This document shows, piece after piece, positions 24,614 through 34,539 of a stretch of DNA of 64,000 bases. Source of the stretch: an uncultured Porphyromonas sp. (lineage in GTDB: Bacteria > Bacteroidota > Bacteroidia > Bacteroidales > Porphyromonadaceae); NCBI RefSeq assembly GCF_938023125.1, contig NZ_CALHDW010000002.1, positions 116,839-180,838 on the forward strand, given 5' to 3'. Both the position numbers and the translations under genes were made by a program. The stretch's first letter is position 1, and the number at the start of each line of letters is the position of its first letter. The notes under the pieces were generated by a model, which did no database searches, was not told the DNA's origin, and worked only from the letters and a program-made list of their open reading frames with translations.

Positions 24614-26365
24614 ATGCTTCGCTCCTTGTACGAGACGGCTGATAGCAATCCGTCTCCCAAGGGGCGAAAGCCTTTGATTGGGCTAACTTGTCACCATACG
24701 GAAGCTGGTAACTCTGTAAATGAAGCCTATTCTGAGGCTATATTGCAGGCCGGAGGGCTCCCCATATTGCTGCCAACAGAGCATACTACGGCGCATTTGG
24801 GAGAACTACTCGACTCCCTAGATGGCTTGTTGCTTACGGGGGGAGGAGATATTCACTCTCCCTTTATGGGTAAGGAACTCACGCGTGAGGTCGGATCAAT
24901 AGATGTCTGGCGCGATCGTTTTGAGTTAGTTTTGATATTAGAGGCTTCACGTCGTAATACCCCTATTCTTGGGATCTGTCGTGGCTTACAAATATATAAT
25001 GTAGCAATGGGGGGAACCCTAATCCAAGATATTGCTACGGAGTACCCCCAACCATCTATTGGGCATGATCCTAAGATGGATAAAGAGGTGGGGTGTCATA
25101 CTATTCGCCTTGCAGAAGGGGACAACCCATTAGTGCAGGTCTTGGGCCTTGCACCCGGCGACGAGCTGATGGTGAATAGTCTGCACCATCAAGCTTTGGG
25201 CGAATTAGCAGTGGGCTTGCGAGCATTGGCTCACTCTTCGGATGGAATAGTAGAGGCTGCTACAGCCCTCCCATACAAAAATTTCTTAGGGGTGCAGTGG
25301 CATCCTGAGCACCTTGTGCGTCAACCCGAGGGGCAGTGTATGCGTGGCCTATTCACTTACTTAGTGCAAGAAGCTCGCCTTTACGCTCAAGCCAAATCAC
25401 TCCACCAATCGGCCGTTGTGCTAGATTCGCACACCGATACTCCCATGTTTTTCTCTTCAAATACAGATCTATCGCATTGGGGAGATACACTCGTTGATTT
25501 GCAAAAAATGAGGGTGGGTAAGGTGGCTTCTACGATTATGGCAGCCTATTTGCCTCAGGGAGAATGTACGGAGGAGGGGCATACGAGAGCACAGCGGTAT
25601 GCGCTCCAGAAGCTCGAGGAAATACATAAGTATGGTTCGGCTCATCCCTCTTTAGGCAGAGTGGCTACCTCTCTAGAGGAGATAAGGTCATGTCACAAAC
25701 AAGGGCTTTGCAGCCTAGTCCCCGCCATAGAGAATGGGTATGCGATAGGTCGAGACCTATCTATTATTCAGCGTTTTAGAGACTTAGGAGTTTGTTATAT
25801 CACGCTGTGCCATAATGGAGATAACGAGATTTGCGATTCCGCACGGCATAGCGAGCACCGCCATCACGGGCTGAGTGCCTTTGGTCGAGAGGTGGTGCAA
25901 GAAATGAATCGTCTTGGTATTTTGGTGGATATTTCGCATGCAGCCCCTGAGACTGTGGCGGATGTCTTGGCACTATCTTCGCAGCCTATTATTGCAAGTC
26001 ACTCATCGTGCTACGCCCTTTGCCCCCATCCTCGCAACCTTAGCGATGAGCATATCAAGGCAATTGCTGCGGCCGGTGGTGTAGTACAGGTCTGTCTCTA
26101 TGCAGGCTTTATTGCAGAAAAGGAAGAGGAGGCAACGGTACAGAGAGCTGTTGATCACATTGAGCATATTATAGAGATTGCAGGAGTACAAGCCGTAGGT
26201 ATAGGTTCCGATTTTGATGGAGACGGCAGACTTATAGGGTGCCAAGGAAGTCATGATCTGATCAACTTGACGCTTGAACTATTGCGCCGTGGGCATACAA
26301 AAGAAGAGTTACGTGCTATTTTGGGAGGCAACTTTCTTAGGGTGCTGGCGTCCATAGGGCGTTAA
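24614..26365 (+). CDS. Fusion of C26 gamma-glutamyl hydrolase-like and M19 membrane-dipeptidase-like domains
   Basis: 583 residues from the ATG at 24614, 28 bases after gyrB; an earlier in-frame ATG lies inside gyrB. Residues about 18-255 form a class I glutamine-amidotransferase-like C26 domain related to PuuD: nucleophile Cys122 in GICRGLQ, with His230 and Glu232 in QWHPEH. Residues about 265-583 form an M19 (renal dipeptidase-like) domain with its expected zinc ligands and acid residues: His273/Asp275 (DSHTDT), Glu373 (IENGYAIG), His442 (DISHAAPET), His463 (ASHSSCYAL) and Asp533 (GSDFDGDG). Both active sites look intact. A role in breaking gamma-glutamyl compounds such as glutathione, and then the released dipeptide, is an inference. 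No signal peptide is present, so it should be cytoplasmic. Confidence 0.87.
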   Translation: MLRSLYETADSNPSPKGRKPLIGLTCHHTEAGNSVNEAYSEAILQAGGLPILLPTEHTTAHLGELLDSLDGLLLTGGGDIHSPFMGKELTREVGSIDVWRDRFELVLILEASRRNTPILGICRGLQIYNVAMGGTLIQDIATEYPQPSIGHDPKMDKEVGCHTIRLAEGDNPLVQVLGLAPGDELMVNSLHHQALGELAVGLRALAHSSDGIVEAATALPYKNFLGVQWHPEHLVRQPEGQCMRGLFTYLVQEARLYAQAKSLHQSAVVLDSHTDTPMFFSSNTDLSHWGDTLVDLQKMRVGKVASTIMAAYLPQGECTEEGHTRAQRYALQKLEEIHKYGSAHPSLGRVATSLEEIRSCHKQGLCSLVPAIENGYAIGRDLSIIQRFRDLGVCYITLCHNGDNEICDSARHSEHRHHGLSAFGREVVQEMNRLGILVDISHAAPETVADVLALSSQPIIASHSSCYALCPHPRNLSDEHIKAIAAAGGVVQVCLYAGFIAEKEEEATVQRAVDHIEHIIEIAGVQAVGIGSDFDGDGRLIGCQGSHDLINLTLELLRRGHTKEELRAILGGNFLRVLASIGR

Positions 26366-26440
26366 ACATATTGGCATGGTATTTGTCTTATTGAGTGTGT
26401 AAGCTAGGTGCAATGAATAAAAACGAGAGATAACGAAAGA

Positions 26441-28510
26441 ATGGCAAAATATAGGAATAACCCTTCATCAGGAAATAATAAGCGCAAAATGGGGTTTAAC
26501 CCCTTGTGGATATACCTCTTGGTAGCAGTTTCTCTACTCGGGATCTTCTTTATGCGCTCCTCTGGTAGCAGTAAAGAGCTGAGTTGGAATGAGTTCCAGA
26601 GAGTTGCTAAAGAAGAAGTTTTTGAGAGTATTACGGTACATCGAGAAGGGGATAAGGTAGAGGCTGTTGTGAAGAAAGACAAACTGTCTCAAGTCTATAC
26701 TAAGCAAGAGCTCCTTGCACTGCGAAAATCCTATCTTCCCGGTTTCCAGCAAAACGATCGCTACGTTGTATCCACTCAAATACCCTCTGTCGATAATTTT
26801 GCAGACTTCTACGAGAAGGCTGGCCTCAAGACCGAGGTGAAATATGTAAGCCGAGGATTCAGCTTAACCGCCTTCCTGCTCAATTGGTTCCCGATGATTA
26901 TCCTCATCGTCTTTTGGATCGTGATCATGCGTAGGATGAATGCCGGAGGCAAAGGAGGAGCTGCCGGTGGAGGTGGTATTTTCAATGTAGGTAAGGCCAA
27001 AGCGCAACTCTACGATAAGACAAATATTGACGTAACCTTCAAAGATGTAGCAGGGCTACACGAGGCAAAGCAAGAGATCGAAGAAATTGTGCATTTCCTC
27101 AAAGACCCGAGTAAATACACCGCTTTGGGGGGGAAGATCCCTAAGGGAGCCCTTTTGGTTGGCCCCCCGGGAACCGGGAAGACATTACTCGCCAAAGCTG
27201 TGGCTGGAGAGGCTCACGTACCCTTCTTCTCTATGTCGGGTTCCGACTTTGTGGAGATGTTTGTGGGGGTGGGTGCTAGCCGTGTACGCGATCTATTTGC
27301 CCAAGCAAAGAGCAAGGCTCCTTGTATTGTCTTTATCGACGAAATTGATGCCGTGGGGAGAGCCCGTGGGCGCAATAGCAATATGGGCGGTAATGACGAA
27401 CGGGAGAGCACGCTCAACCAATTACTTACCGAGATGGACGGCTTTGGTTCGAATAGTGGCGTGATTGTCTTGGCTGCGACCAACCGCGTAGATGTACTCG
27501 ATAGCGCCTTACTCCGTGCAGGACGTTTCGATAGACAAATCTCGGTAGACCTCCCCGATATAAATGACCGCAAGGAGATCTTTGCCGTGCACATGCGTAG
27601 TTTGCGATTAGACCGAGATTGTGATGTGGAGCAACTGGCACGCCAAACCCCGGGTTTCTCGGGTGCGGATATTGCCAATGTATGTAACGAAGCTGCCCTT
27701 ATTGCTGCAAGACACGAGAAGAGTGTCATCACAAAAGAGGACTTCATGAATGCTGTCGATCGTATTATCGGTGGCTTAGAGAAAAAGAATCGTATTGTAA
27801 CGGAAGAGGAGCGCTTGAGCATTGCCATCCACGAGGCTGGTCACGCTACTGTCAGCTGGCACCTCCAATATGGTAATCCATTGGTCAAGGTAACCATTGT
27901 TCCCCGAGGGAAAGCCCTTGGTGCCGCTTGGTATATGCCAGAGGAGAGACAGATTACACATACTCAAGTACTGCTGGACGAGATTTGTAGTCTCTTGGGC
28001 GGACGTGCTGCCGAAGAGCTCTTCTTGGGCCGTATCTCTACGGGAGCTGCCAATGACTTGGAACGTGTAACACGTATTGCCTATGCTATGGTTGTGTACT
28101 ATGGTATGAGCGAGAAACTACCGAATATAAACTATCATGAGCAGGGGGGGGACTACTCATTCCAGAAGCCATATAGTGAGAATACAGCAGAAGTAATTGA
28201 CCAAGAAGTCTCTCGCATCATTGCAGAGCAATACGAGAGGGCTAAGCAGTTGCTTCGAGAAAAAACAGAGGGGCATCACCGCCTCTATCAGCAACTGCTA
28301 GAGCGCGAGGTGATCTACACTGAGGATGTAGAAGCAATCTTTGGCAAACGCCTTTGGGCATCTCGTTCGGATGAATTGTTGCTCGCAGCAAAATCTACCG
28401 AGGCACCATCTGAGTCCTCTCAGAGTGAAGAACCCTCTGAGGCCGGAGGAGAACAGCAACCGCCCGAAGGCGAAGCTCCAAGCTCTGTACCGCCTCCATT
28501 TCACCTCTAA
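26441..28510 (+). CDS. ftsH: ATP-dependent zinc metalloprotease FtsH
   Basis: 689 residues. Two membrane segments (about 25-42 and 142-165) flank a periplasmic domain. The AAA ATPase has Walker A GPPGTGKT (about 241-248), Walker B ([10 protein letters not shown]) and the SRH region with RAGRFDRQI. The metalloprotease site is HEAGH (about 464-468). The C-terminal tail is rich in Glu, Ser and Pro. FtsH degrades misassembled membrane proteins and regulators at the inner membrane. It lies directly before cdsA in the same direction with a hairpin between, so the two may be separate transcription units. Confidence 0.96.
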   Translation: MAKYRNNPSSGNNKRKMGFNPLWIYLLVAVSLLGIFFMRSSGSSKELSWNEFQRVAKEEVFESITVHREGDKVEAVVKKDKLSQVYTKQELLALRKSYLPGFQQNDRYVVSTQIPSVDNFADFYEKAGLKTEVKYVSRGFSLTAFLLNWFPMIILIVFWIVIMRRMNAGGKGGAAGGGGIFNVGKAKAQLYDKTNIDVTFKDVAGLHEAKQEIEEIVHFLKDPSKYTALGGKIPKGALLVGPPGTGKTLLAKAVAGEAHVPFFSMSGSDFVEMFVGVGASRVRDLFAQAKSKAPCIVFIDEIDAVGRARGRNSNMGGNDERESTLNQLLTEMDGFGSNSGVIVLAATNRVDVLDSALLRAGRFDRQISVDLPDINDRKEIFAVHMRSLRLDRDCDVEQLARQTPGFSGADIANVCNEAALIAARHEKSVITKEDFMNAVDRIIGGLEKKNRIVTEEERLSIAIHEAGHATVSWHLQYGNPLVKVTIVPRGKALGAAWYMPEERQITHTQVLLDEICSLLGGRAAEELFLGRISTGAANDLERVTRIAYAMVVYYGMSEKLPNINYHEQGGDYSFQKPYSENTAEVIDQEVSRIIAEQYERAKQLLREKTEGHHRLYQQLLEREVIYTEDVEAIFGKRLWASRSDELLLAAKSTEAPSESSQSEEPSEAGGEQQPPEGEAPSSVPPPFHL

Positions 28511-28524
28511 TTAGCATCTCTAAA

Positions 28525-28573
28525 AGTCGATAGTGAGCCTCTTCTTCTCGGTTGGAGCTTACTGTCGGCTTTG
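28525..28573 (+). terminator. Hairpin after ftsH, probable terminator
   Basis: AGTCGATAGTGAGC (28525-28538) pairs with GCTTACTGTCGGCT (28557-28570) over 14 positions, including three G-T pairs. The following T run is short (TTGATT), so termination may be partial and allow reading into cdsA. Confidence 0.5.
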
Positions 28574-28619
28574 ATTATGAATAAGTAAATATATCGTATC
28601 GATCAATAGTTCTCTACAT

Positions 28620-29543
28620 ATGGCTCTTGATAAGAAAAACCTCCTCGTCCGGTCTCTTTCCGGATTTGTTTATGTGGCCCTCATCATCTCTTCCCTTTTG
28701 TGGGAGAATCCCTTGTTGCGCATCTTGCTCTTTTCCTTCTTTACAGGGGCAATGATTGTAGAGTACAATTTGCTGACTAAGGTCAATCGTCTCCATCCCT
28801 TCCGCACTACTTTGGATGTGATAGCCTCGGTATGTGCCGTGCTTTCCCCCTATTGTTTTTTAGCTCCAGACCTCTATCTTGTTGGGGTTGCTCTCATCTT
28901 CTTCTATCTTTTCTACATCTTCTATATAGTGGCTCGTACCATCTTCTCAGATTTGGAGAAGGGGGCAGTTCGTTCGATAGGGAATGTGTTAGTAGGGCAG
29001 CTCTATATAACGTTGCCTATGGTCCTGACCTCTTTATTTAGTTACCTCATGGGAGGGGCTGTGATTCTATTCCTTTTCGTTATCTTATGGGTGAATGATA
29101 CAGGGGCATATCTAGTGGGGTCTCTTTTGGGGAAGCACAAATTGTATCCTGCTGTTTCTCCCAAAAAGAGCGTTGAGGGGCTCATCGGAGGTTTGGTGCT
29201 CTCTATCCTTGTGGGGGCTTTATTCGGGTATTTTTCTACGGAGATGGCCGATTGTTGTTTTGATTGTTTCGGCTTCTCTCCCTTGAGTCGTACGGATATA
29301 ATAGTAGGTGGAGGTGATCGCTTGATGGAAGCATTGTCAAAAGCAATATTTGCGTTACTTATCGTTGTGTTGGGGACCTTGGGAGATCTTTTTGAGTCCG
29401 TGCTCAAGCGTCAGGCTAAAGTAAAGGATTCCGGCAACATCATTCCCGGGCATGGTGGAGTACTAGATCGTCTTGATAGTTATCTCTTTGCTAGCTATAT
29501 TCTCCTTTTCTTCTCTCTCTCGTCTCTGTTTGTGCTGTTCTAA
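28620..29543 (+). CDS. cdsA: Phosphatidate cytidylyltransferase
   Basis: 307 residues with about eight hydrophobic membrane segments. The C-terminal signature is complete: SPKKSVEGLIGG, then DLFESVLKRQAKVKDSG and PGHGGVLDRLDS. CdsA makes CDP-diacylglycerol from phosphatidic acid and CTP at the inner membrane, the entry to phosphatidylethanolamine and other phospholipids. It directly abuts the downstream ABC exporter gene (no gap between the stop and the next ATG), so these two are coupled. Confidence 0.92.
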   Translation: MALDKKNLLVRSLSGFVYVALIISSLLWENPLLRILLFSFFTGAMIVEYNLLTKVNRLHPFRTTLDVIASVCAVLSPYCFLAPDLYLVGVALIFFYLFYIFYIVARTIFSDLEKGAVRSIGNVLVGQLYITLPMVLTSLFSYLMGGAVILFLFVILWVNDTGAYLVGSLLGKHKLYPAVSPKKSVEGLIGGLVLSILVGALFGYFSTEMADCCFDCFGFSPLSRTDIIVGGGDRLMEALSKAIFALLIVVLGTLGDLFESVLKRQAKVKDSGNIIPGHGGVLDRLDSYLFASYILLFFSLSSLFVLF

Positions 29544-31415
29544 ATGGTATCTTATCGCTCCGTAATCCGACGATATGTAGCCCCCTATAAGGGGTATTTG
29601 GGGGGGAGTATCTCTGCGAATGTACTAGCAACGTTACTCAACCTTCTTACTTTTTCGCTCATCATGCCCATTCTTCGTATCCTGTTTGGGATGGAGGAGG
29701 GTGAGCATACGTATCAGCCCTTGAGCGAGATTTCTTTTGAGGGCTTCTCTACCATCTCTGCATGGGGTAATGCCCTGATGAATAACTTCAGTTACTATGT
29801 AGAGCAACTGATTCACCAGCACGGAGCAAGTACCACACTGCTTATTTTGTGCCTCTACCTGGTGGGGATGACCCTTGCTAAGGTAGGGGTTAATTATTTG
29901 GGACTTTGGTTGTTGGTCCCGGTGCGTACGGGGGTAGTGCGTGACTTGCGTAATCTTCTCAACGACAAGATAACGGCGTTCCCCATGTCTTTTATGAGTG
30001 ATGAGCATAAGGGGGATATTCTTGCTCGCATATCGGGGGATGTAACGGATGTTGAGTCTACGATTGTGGACTCTCTAGAAATGATCATCAAGAACCCGAT
30101 ACTTCTCTTGATCTACATATTGGCTCTATTCTTACTCAGCTGGCAGCTTACTTTGTTCGTCATAATTGTACTGCCTCCTGCAGGGTATATTATGGGGCTT
30201 ATTGGTAAGAAACTCAAGCGTCAGAGCCTAGAGAGCCAGAATCGCTGGGGTGCCCTTATGTCTCAAGTAGAGGAGACGCTCGGGGGGCTTCGCATTGTCA
30301 AGGCTTTTGGTGCTGAGGAGAAGATTCGCACTCGCTTTCGGACTTCTAATGAGGAATATAGGAGGCTTGTCTCAAGTGTCTACCGCCGTCAGCAATTGGC
30401 ACACCCCGTGAGTGAATTCTTGGGAACCGCCTCTATTGCCATCATTTTGTGGTATGGAGGAAGTCTCATTTTGGGTGGAAGCAGTATTATCTCTGCTCCC
30501 GTTTTCATATACTACCTTATTGTCTTTTACAACATCATTAACCCGGCTAAAGATTTTAGTAAGGCTGTTTATTCCGTACAGAAGGGGCTTGCCTCCATGG
30601 AGCGTATTGAGCGTATCTTGGAGGTGGACAACCCAATAAAAGACCCCGAAGAGCCTAAGGAACTCCGCTTTGAGAGGGAGATTCGCTTTGAGAATGTCTC
30701 TTTTGGTTACGATGCCCATACGCGAGTGCTCTCCAATCTCAATCTGACTATTAAAAAAGGACAGACGGTAGCCTTGGTGGGAAGCTCGGGATCGGGGAAA
30801 AGTACCTTGGTCGATTTGATCCCTCGTTTTTGGGATGTTACGGAGGGGAATATAACCATAGATGGTACCGATATTCGGGAGGTGACAGTGCGTGATTTGC
30901 GTGCACTTATTGGGAACGTTAATCAGGAGCCTATTCTCTTTAACGATACCATTTACAATAATATAGCATTTGCCCCTCTCAGTGTGACGCAGGAGGAGGT
31001 GGAGCATGCAGCCACTATTGCCAATGCGCACGGCTTTATCTCTCGTCTCCCGGAGGGCTATCAAACTAACATTGGAGACCGAGGGAATAAACTCAGTGGG
31101 GGCGAACGCCAGCGTCTAAGCATCGCTCGTGCCATTCTCAAGAACCCTCCAATTCTTATTTTAGACGAGGCAACGTCTGCCCTAGACAACGAAAGCGAGC
31201 GTCTCGTGCAGGATGCTATCGAACACCTTTTGCGTGATCGTACTACCATTGTCATAGCTCATAGGCTCTCTACTATTGTGGATGCTGATGTTATCTGCGT
31301 GCTAGACCACGGTACTATTGTGGAGCAGGGCTCTCACTCTGAGTTGCTGGCGCTCAATGGCGCTTACGCCAAATTGTATAGATTACAAGTTGCACACGAA
31401 GGGCTAAATTCCTAG
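29544..31415 (+). CDS. ABC exporter, MsbA-like, membrane and ATPase domains fused
   Basis: 623 residues. A six-helix type I exporter membrane domain comes first (to about residue 340), with a large loop after the first helix. The ATPase domain has Walker A GSSGSGKST (about 413-421), signature LSGGERQRLS (about 516) and Walker B ILILDEATSALD. Members of this group flip lipids or LPS precursors (MsbA) or export drugs; coupling to cdsA favours a lipid role, but this is inference. It is probably a homodimer. aroA follows 24 bases later. Confidence 0.85.
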   Translation: MVSYRSVIRRYVAPYKGYLGGSISANVLATLLNLLTFSLIMPILRILFGMEEGEHTYQPLSEISFEGFSTISAWGNALMNNFSYYVEQLIHQHGASTTLLILCLYLVGMTLAKVGVNYLGLWLLVPVRTGVVRDLRNLLNDKITAFPMSFMSDEHKGDILARISGDVTDVESTIVDSLEMIIKNPILLLIYILALFLLSWQLTLFVIIVLPPAGYIMGLIGKKLKRQSLESQNRWGALMSQVEETLGGLRIVKAFGAEEKIRTRFRTSNEEYRRLVSSVYRRQQLAHPVSEFLGTASIAIILWYGGSLILGGSSIISAPVFIYYLIVFYNIINPAKDFSKAVYSVQKGLASMERIERILEVDNPIKDPEEPKELRFEREIRFENVSFGYDAHTRVLSNLNLTIKKGQTVALVGSSGSGKSTLVDLIPRFWDVTEGNITIDGTDIREVTVRDLRALIGNVNQEPILFNDTIYNNIAFAPLSVTQEEVEHAATIANAHGFISRLPEGYQTNIGDRGNKLSGGERQRLSIARAILKNPPILILDEATSALDNESERLVQDAIEHLLRDRTTIVIAHRLSTIVDADVICVLDHGTIVEQGSHSELLALNGAYAKLYRLQVAHEGLNS

Positions 31416-31439
31416 CCTTGTCCCTTCTTTTAGACCAAA

Positions 31440-32732
31440 ATGGACCAGATCAAACACCTCCCCATCGCCAAGAGTAATGCGAATCGATTGCTGATAATGG
31501 CTTATCTGGCGGGGGTATTCCCTCGTGTTCGGGAGGCTCTCTTCTCGCAACGAGATTGGGAAGACTGCCCAGATGATGTGCGTATTATGTGTTGTGTGCT
31601 TCAGAAGATGGCGAGTAGGACGGAGACGGTACCGTCTCCCGATGCCTCCTTTACCCTGCTTGATGTAGGAGCTGCCGGTACGGTACTTCGCTTTGTAACG
31701 GCGTTGGCTGCTGTGGTGACCGAGAGGCCTTTGCAGATAACGGGTACAACACGCCTAAAGAACCGCCCTCTACGCCCTTTGCTGGACGAGCTCAAAGCTT
31801 TGGGCGCGGACATTCGAGGGGAGTGGAGAGAAGACAAAGCTCACGATTCCCTTACTATATATCCTCCGTCCCGACCATTATGCGGAGGGACGCTTTCGAG
31901 TACATTCGATAGGAAAAGTAGTCAGTTTATCAGTGCTCTGTTGATGGTTGCTCCCTACTTTTCGGCTCCTTTCTCCATCCCTGAGCTCTCGAGGCGAGGC
32001 AATAGCTACCCATATATCGAACTGACCCTCGCTATGATGAGAGAGGCCGGGGCGGATTGGAGCTATACAGAAACCGGGGTTGTGGTAAGGCCCGGAGGCT
32101 ATAGTGGCGATAGGTTGCTCAAGATGGCGCAGGCTCCGGAGATGGATTGGAGTGCCGCATCCTACGCTTTCGGTTGGAGTGCTGTGTCCCGTCGTCCTGT
32201 TTTCTTACCTTCTCTTCGGGCGTCCGATAGGCAGGGGGACAAGGCTATTGTCGGCTTTATGCGCCCTTTGGGAGTTGAGGCTCGATTCCTAGAGGGGGGA
32301 GGTGTAGAACTTATCCCTATCGATGTGCCCCGTTTGACGTGTTACACTCCGGAGGGGCTTAACGAGGTGCCGGATCTTGTTCCCACGCTGGTGGTGACGG
32401 CTCTCATGCGCCGGCAGCCTTTTCTGATGCAAGGGGTAGCCTCTTTGCGCCTGAAGGAGAGTGACCGCCTGCGCCAGCTTGTAGAGACAGCGGCCCTCTT
32501 TGGATTTCATTTAGACGAGGGGGAGGATTCTTTGGCATGGGATGGTGCATTCTCACCCGTGGAGGCGCAGCGTACTATCCTCGTGGATACGGCGGAGGAT
32601 CATCGGATGGCTATGGCGTGGTCTCTTGCGAGCCTCCTTTACCCCCAAGTGCAGTACACGGATGCTTCGGTCGTCTCGAAGAGCTACCCGGGCTTTTGGC
32701 GAGAACCCATCTTTGCAGCCCTCCCGCATTGA
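31440..32732 (+). CDS. aroA: 3-phosphoshikimate 1-carboxyvinyltransferase (EPSP synthase)
   Basis: 430 residues. It transfers enolpyruvate from PEP to shikimate-3-phosphate, the sixth step of the shikimate pathway. Visible motifs are KSNANRLLIMAYL (N-terminal substrate site), GAAGTVLRF (PEP/S3P loop), RLKESDRL and the C-terminal EDHRMAMAW. Sequence-wise it is a divergent Bacteroidota AroA, and the family is certain from these motifs. No other shikimate gene is in the window. A bidirectional terminator follows, shared with convergent tnaA. Confidence 0.93.
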   Translation: MDQIKHLPIAKSNANRLLIMAYLAGVFPRVREALFSQRDWEDCPDDVRIMCCVLQKMASRTETVPSPDASFTLLDVGAAGTVLRFVTALAAVVTERPLQITGTTRLKNRPLRPLLDELKALGADIRGEWREDKAHDSLTIYPPSRPLCGGTLSSTFDRKSSQFISALLMVAPYFSAPFSIPELSRRGNSYPYIELTLAMMREAGADWSYTETGVVVRPGGYSGDRLLKMAQAPEMDWSAASYAFGWSAVSRRPVFLPSLRASDRQGDKAIVGFMRPLGVEARFLEGGGVELIPIDVPRLTCYTPEGLNEVPDLVPTLVVTALMRRQPFLMQGVASLRLKESDRLRQLVETAALFGFHLDEGEDSLAWDGAFSPVEAQRTILVDTAEDHRMAMAWSLASLLYPQVQYTDASVVSKSYPGFWREPIFAALPH

Positions 32733-32762
32733 TCTTGGACTTTCCGCCTAGAGAAATAAAAG

Positions 32763-32796
32763 AGCCCCCGATAGATGATCAGAACTATCGAGGGCT
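32763..32796. terminator. Bidirectional terminator between aroA and tnaA
   Basis: AGCCCCCGATAG (32763-32774) pairs with CTATCGAGGGCT (32785-32796) with one mismatch. It has T-rich flanks on both sides and separates two converging genes. Confidence 0.7.
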
Positions 32797-32835
32797 TTCT
32801 GTATTTGGAGGCAGAACCTCCAAGAAGAGTTACTA

Positions 32836-34215
32836 TTACTTAGCAGGAGCCAGCTCTACGGTAAAGTGACGCATCACGGGGAGTTCTTCTGTGATTACGT
32901 AGCCCCTTGTAATGCTTTCTCGCCTATCGAACACATTCTTCACGGCGGCCGCGATTACATCCATGTGATTATTGGTGTAGGTACGGCGTGGAATGGCAAG
33001 ACGCAGCAGCTCCAGACGCGGATAGCGATTCTCGCGTGTGACTGGGTCGCGGTCGGCTAGGATGGATCCGATCTCTACCCCACGTATGCCGGCCTCTAGG
33101 TAGAGTTCTATACCCAGCGTCTGTGCGATAAACTCTTCTTTGGGTACGTGGGTAAGGATCTTCTTAGCGTCGAGGAAGATGGCGTGCCCTCCTGCCGGAC
33201 GCTGATAGGGGATGCCGTATTCGTCGAGCTTGCGCCCTAGGTAGGCGACCTGTTCGATGCGTGTTTCGAGCGTATCGAACTCAGTACCTTCGTCCAGCCC
33301 CTGAGCCAAGGCGTTCATGTCACGTCCGGAGAGACCTCCATAGGTGATGAAACCTTCGTTCATAACGCAGAACATCTGGCAGCGACGCCATAGCTCTTTG
33401 TCTCGGAAGGCGAGGAATCCGCCCATGTTCACGATGGCATCTTTCTTGCTGGACATGGTCATGATATCGCCGTAGCTGAGCATCTCCCGCACGATTTCCT
33501 TGATGGATTTATCCTTGTAGCCCTCTTCACGAGTCTTGATGAAGTAGGCATTTTCTGCGAATCGTGCTCCGTCTATCTGCACGAGGATGCCGTACTTGTG
33601 GCACAACTCGCTGGTCTCGCGGATGTTCTTCATCGAAACGGGTTGCCCGCCGGCGGTATTGTTCGTTATGGTGAGTACGCAGCAGGGGATGCGATCTTTG
33701 GGAGTTTCCTTTAGCACCTTCTCGAGTTTTTCGAGGTCCATTTCGCCCTTGAAGGGGAGCTCTAGCTGGGTGTCTGCCGCTGCGTCTATAGTGCAATCTA
33801 CGGCTGCTGCCTTACGGAATTCGATATGTCCTTTAGTGGTATCGAAGTGCGAATTACCAGGCACTACGTCACCTGCCTTTACGATGGTGGAGTAGAGTAC
33901 ATTCTCGGCAGCGCGCCCTTGGTGGGTGGGGAGGAAGTACTCGAATCCGAGGATCTCTTGGATGGCTTTTCGCATTTTGTAGTACGAGGTCGCACCTGCG
34001 TAGCTCTCGTCTCCCAGCATCATGGCGCTCCATTGTTTGTCGCTCATGGCGCCGGTGCCGGAGTCGGTTAGGAGGTCGATAAAGACCTGTTCGCTGTGTA
34101 GGTTGAAGAGGTTGTATTTGGCCTCGCGTATCCACGTTTCGCGTTCTTGTCGTGTGCTCTTGCGGAGCTGTTCTACCATCTTGATGCGGTAGTTTTCAGA
34201 AAAGGGAATTTCCAT
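32836..34215 (-). CDS. tnaA: Tryptophanase
   Basis: 459 residues, the length of P. gingivalis tryptophanase. It is a PLP enzyme that splits tryptophan into indole, pyruvate and ammonia. The cofactor lysine lies in SSKKDA (Lys257/Lys258), the PLP-binding aspartate in QIDGARFAENA (about 213-222), and THQGRAAENVL (about 97-107) binds the phosphate. Tyrosine phenol-lyase is a close relative and cannot be fully excluded, but the overall sequence matches TnaA. The 324-base leader upstream is unusually long for this compact region. Confidence 0.92.
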   Translation of the reverse strand: MEIPFSENYRIKMVEQLRKSTRQERETWIREAKYNLFNLHSEQVFIDLLTDSGTGAMSDKQWSAMMLGDESYAGATSYYKMRKAIQEILGFEYFLPTHQGRAAENVLYSTIVKAGDVVPGNSHFDTTKGHIEFRKAAAVDCTIDAAADTQLELPFKGEMDLEKLEKVLKETPKDRIPCCVLTITNNTAGGQPVSMKNIRETSELCHKYGILVQIDGARFAENAYFIKTREEGYKDKSIKEIVREMLSYGDIMTMSSKKDAIVNMGGFLAFRDKELWRRCQMFCVMNEGFITYGGLSGRDMNALAQGLDEGTEFDTLETRIEQVAYLGRKLDEYGIPYQRPAGGHAIFLDAKKILTHVPKEEFIAQTLGIELYLEAGIRGVEIGSILADRDPVTRENRYPRLELLRLAIPRRTYTNNHMDVIAAAVKNVFDRRESITRGYVITEELPVMRHFTVELAPAK

Positions 34216-34539
34216 GAATTCTGCTGATTAAATGAATTTTGAGTGTAACTTTTGCCGGGAGTTATTCGTTGGGCTCTCCAAGATGCGCCTAGAGTAAGAG
34301 ATCTCCTGGCGTGGGGCTCGTAGATAAGGACTCCATACCAGGGGTTCTTTTGAGAGCCAAGTACTAGATTGTAATGCTTCGGCACCTCTCCTTGGGATTG
34401 GTGATGTACACTTTATCTCTAGGGCACTGCGTTGCATTTTCTTGGCTTTTCTTCCTTCGAATACAATTTGAGTACAAGTATAATAAATGTTTTCAAAATG
34501 TACAAGGATTCGGTCGAAAATCTGACACAGAGCCACCTT
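34216..34539. other. Long leader region between priA and tnaA
   Basis: No convincing gene. On the minus strand the short open frames have no recognisable product. GGCTCTC (34272-34278) and GAGAGCC (34352-34358) could pair at long range. The stretch could hold tnaA regulatory signals, but no TnaC-like leader peptide with a conserved Trp was found. Confidence 0.35.
34475..34506 (-). promoter_or_regulatory. Weak candidate tnaA promoter
   Basis: On the minus strand CTTG (34506-34503), 20 bases, then TATACTTG (34482-34475): each box has one mismatch to TTTG / TAnnTTTG, with correct spacing. It would give a leader of about 250 bases. Confidence 0.3.

Noticed and set aside
34228..34536. Minus-strand 102-codon frame upstream of tnaA
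   Set aside because: No family pattern, and no Trp-rich leader-peptide feature that would support a TnaC-like role.
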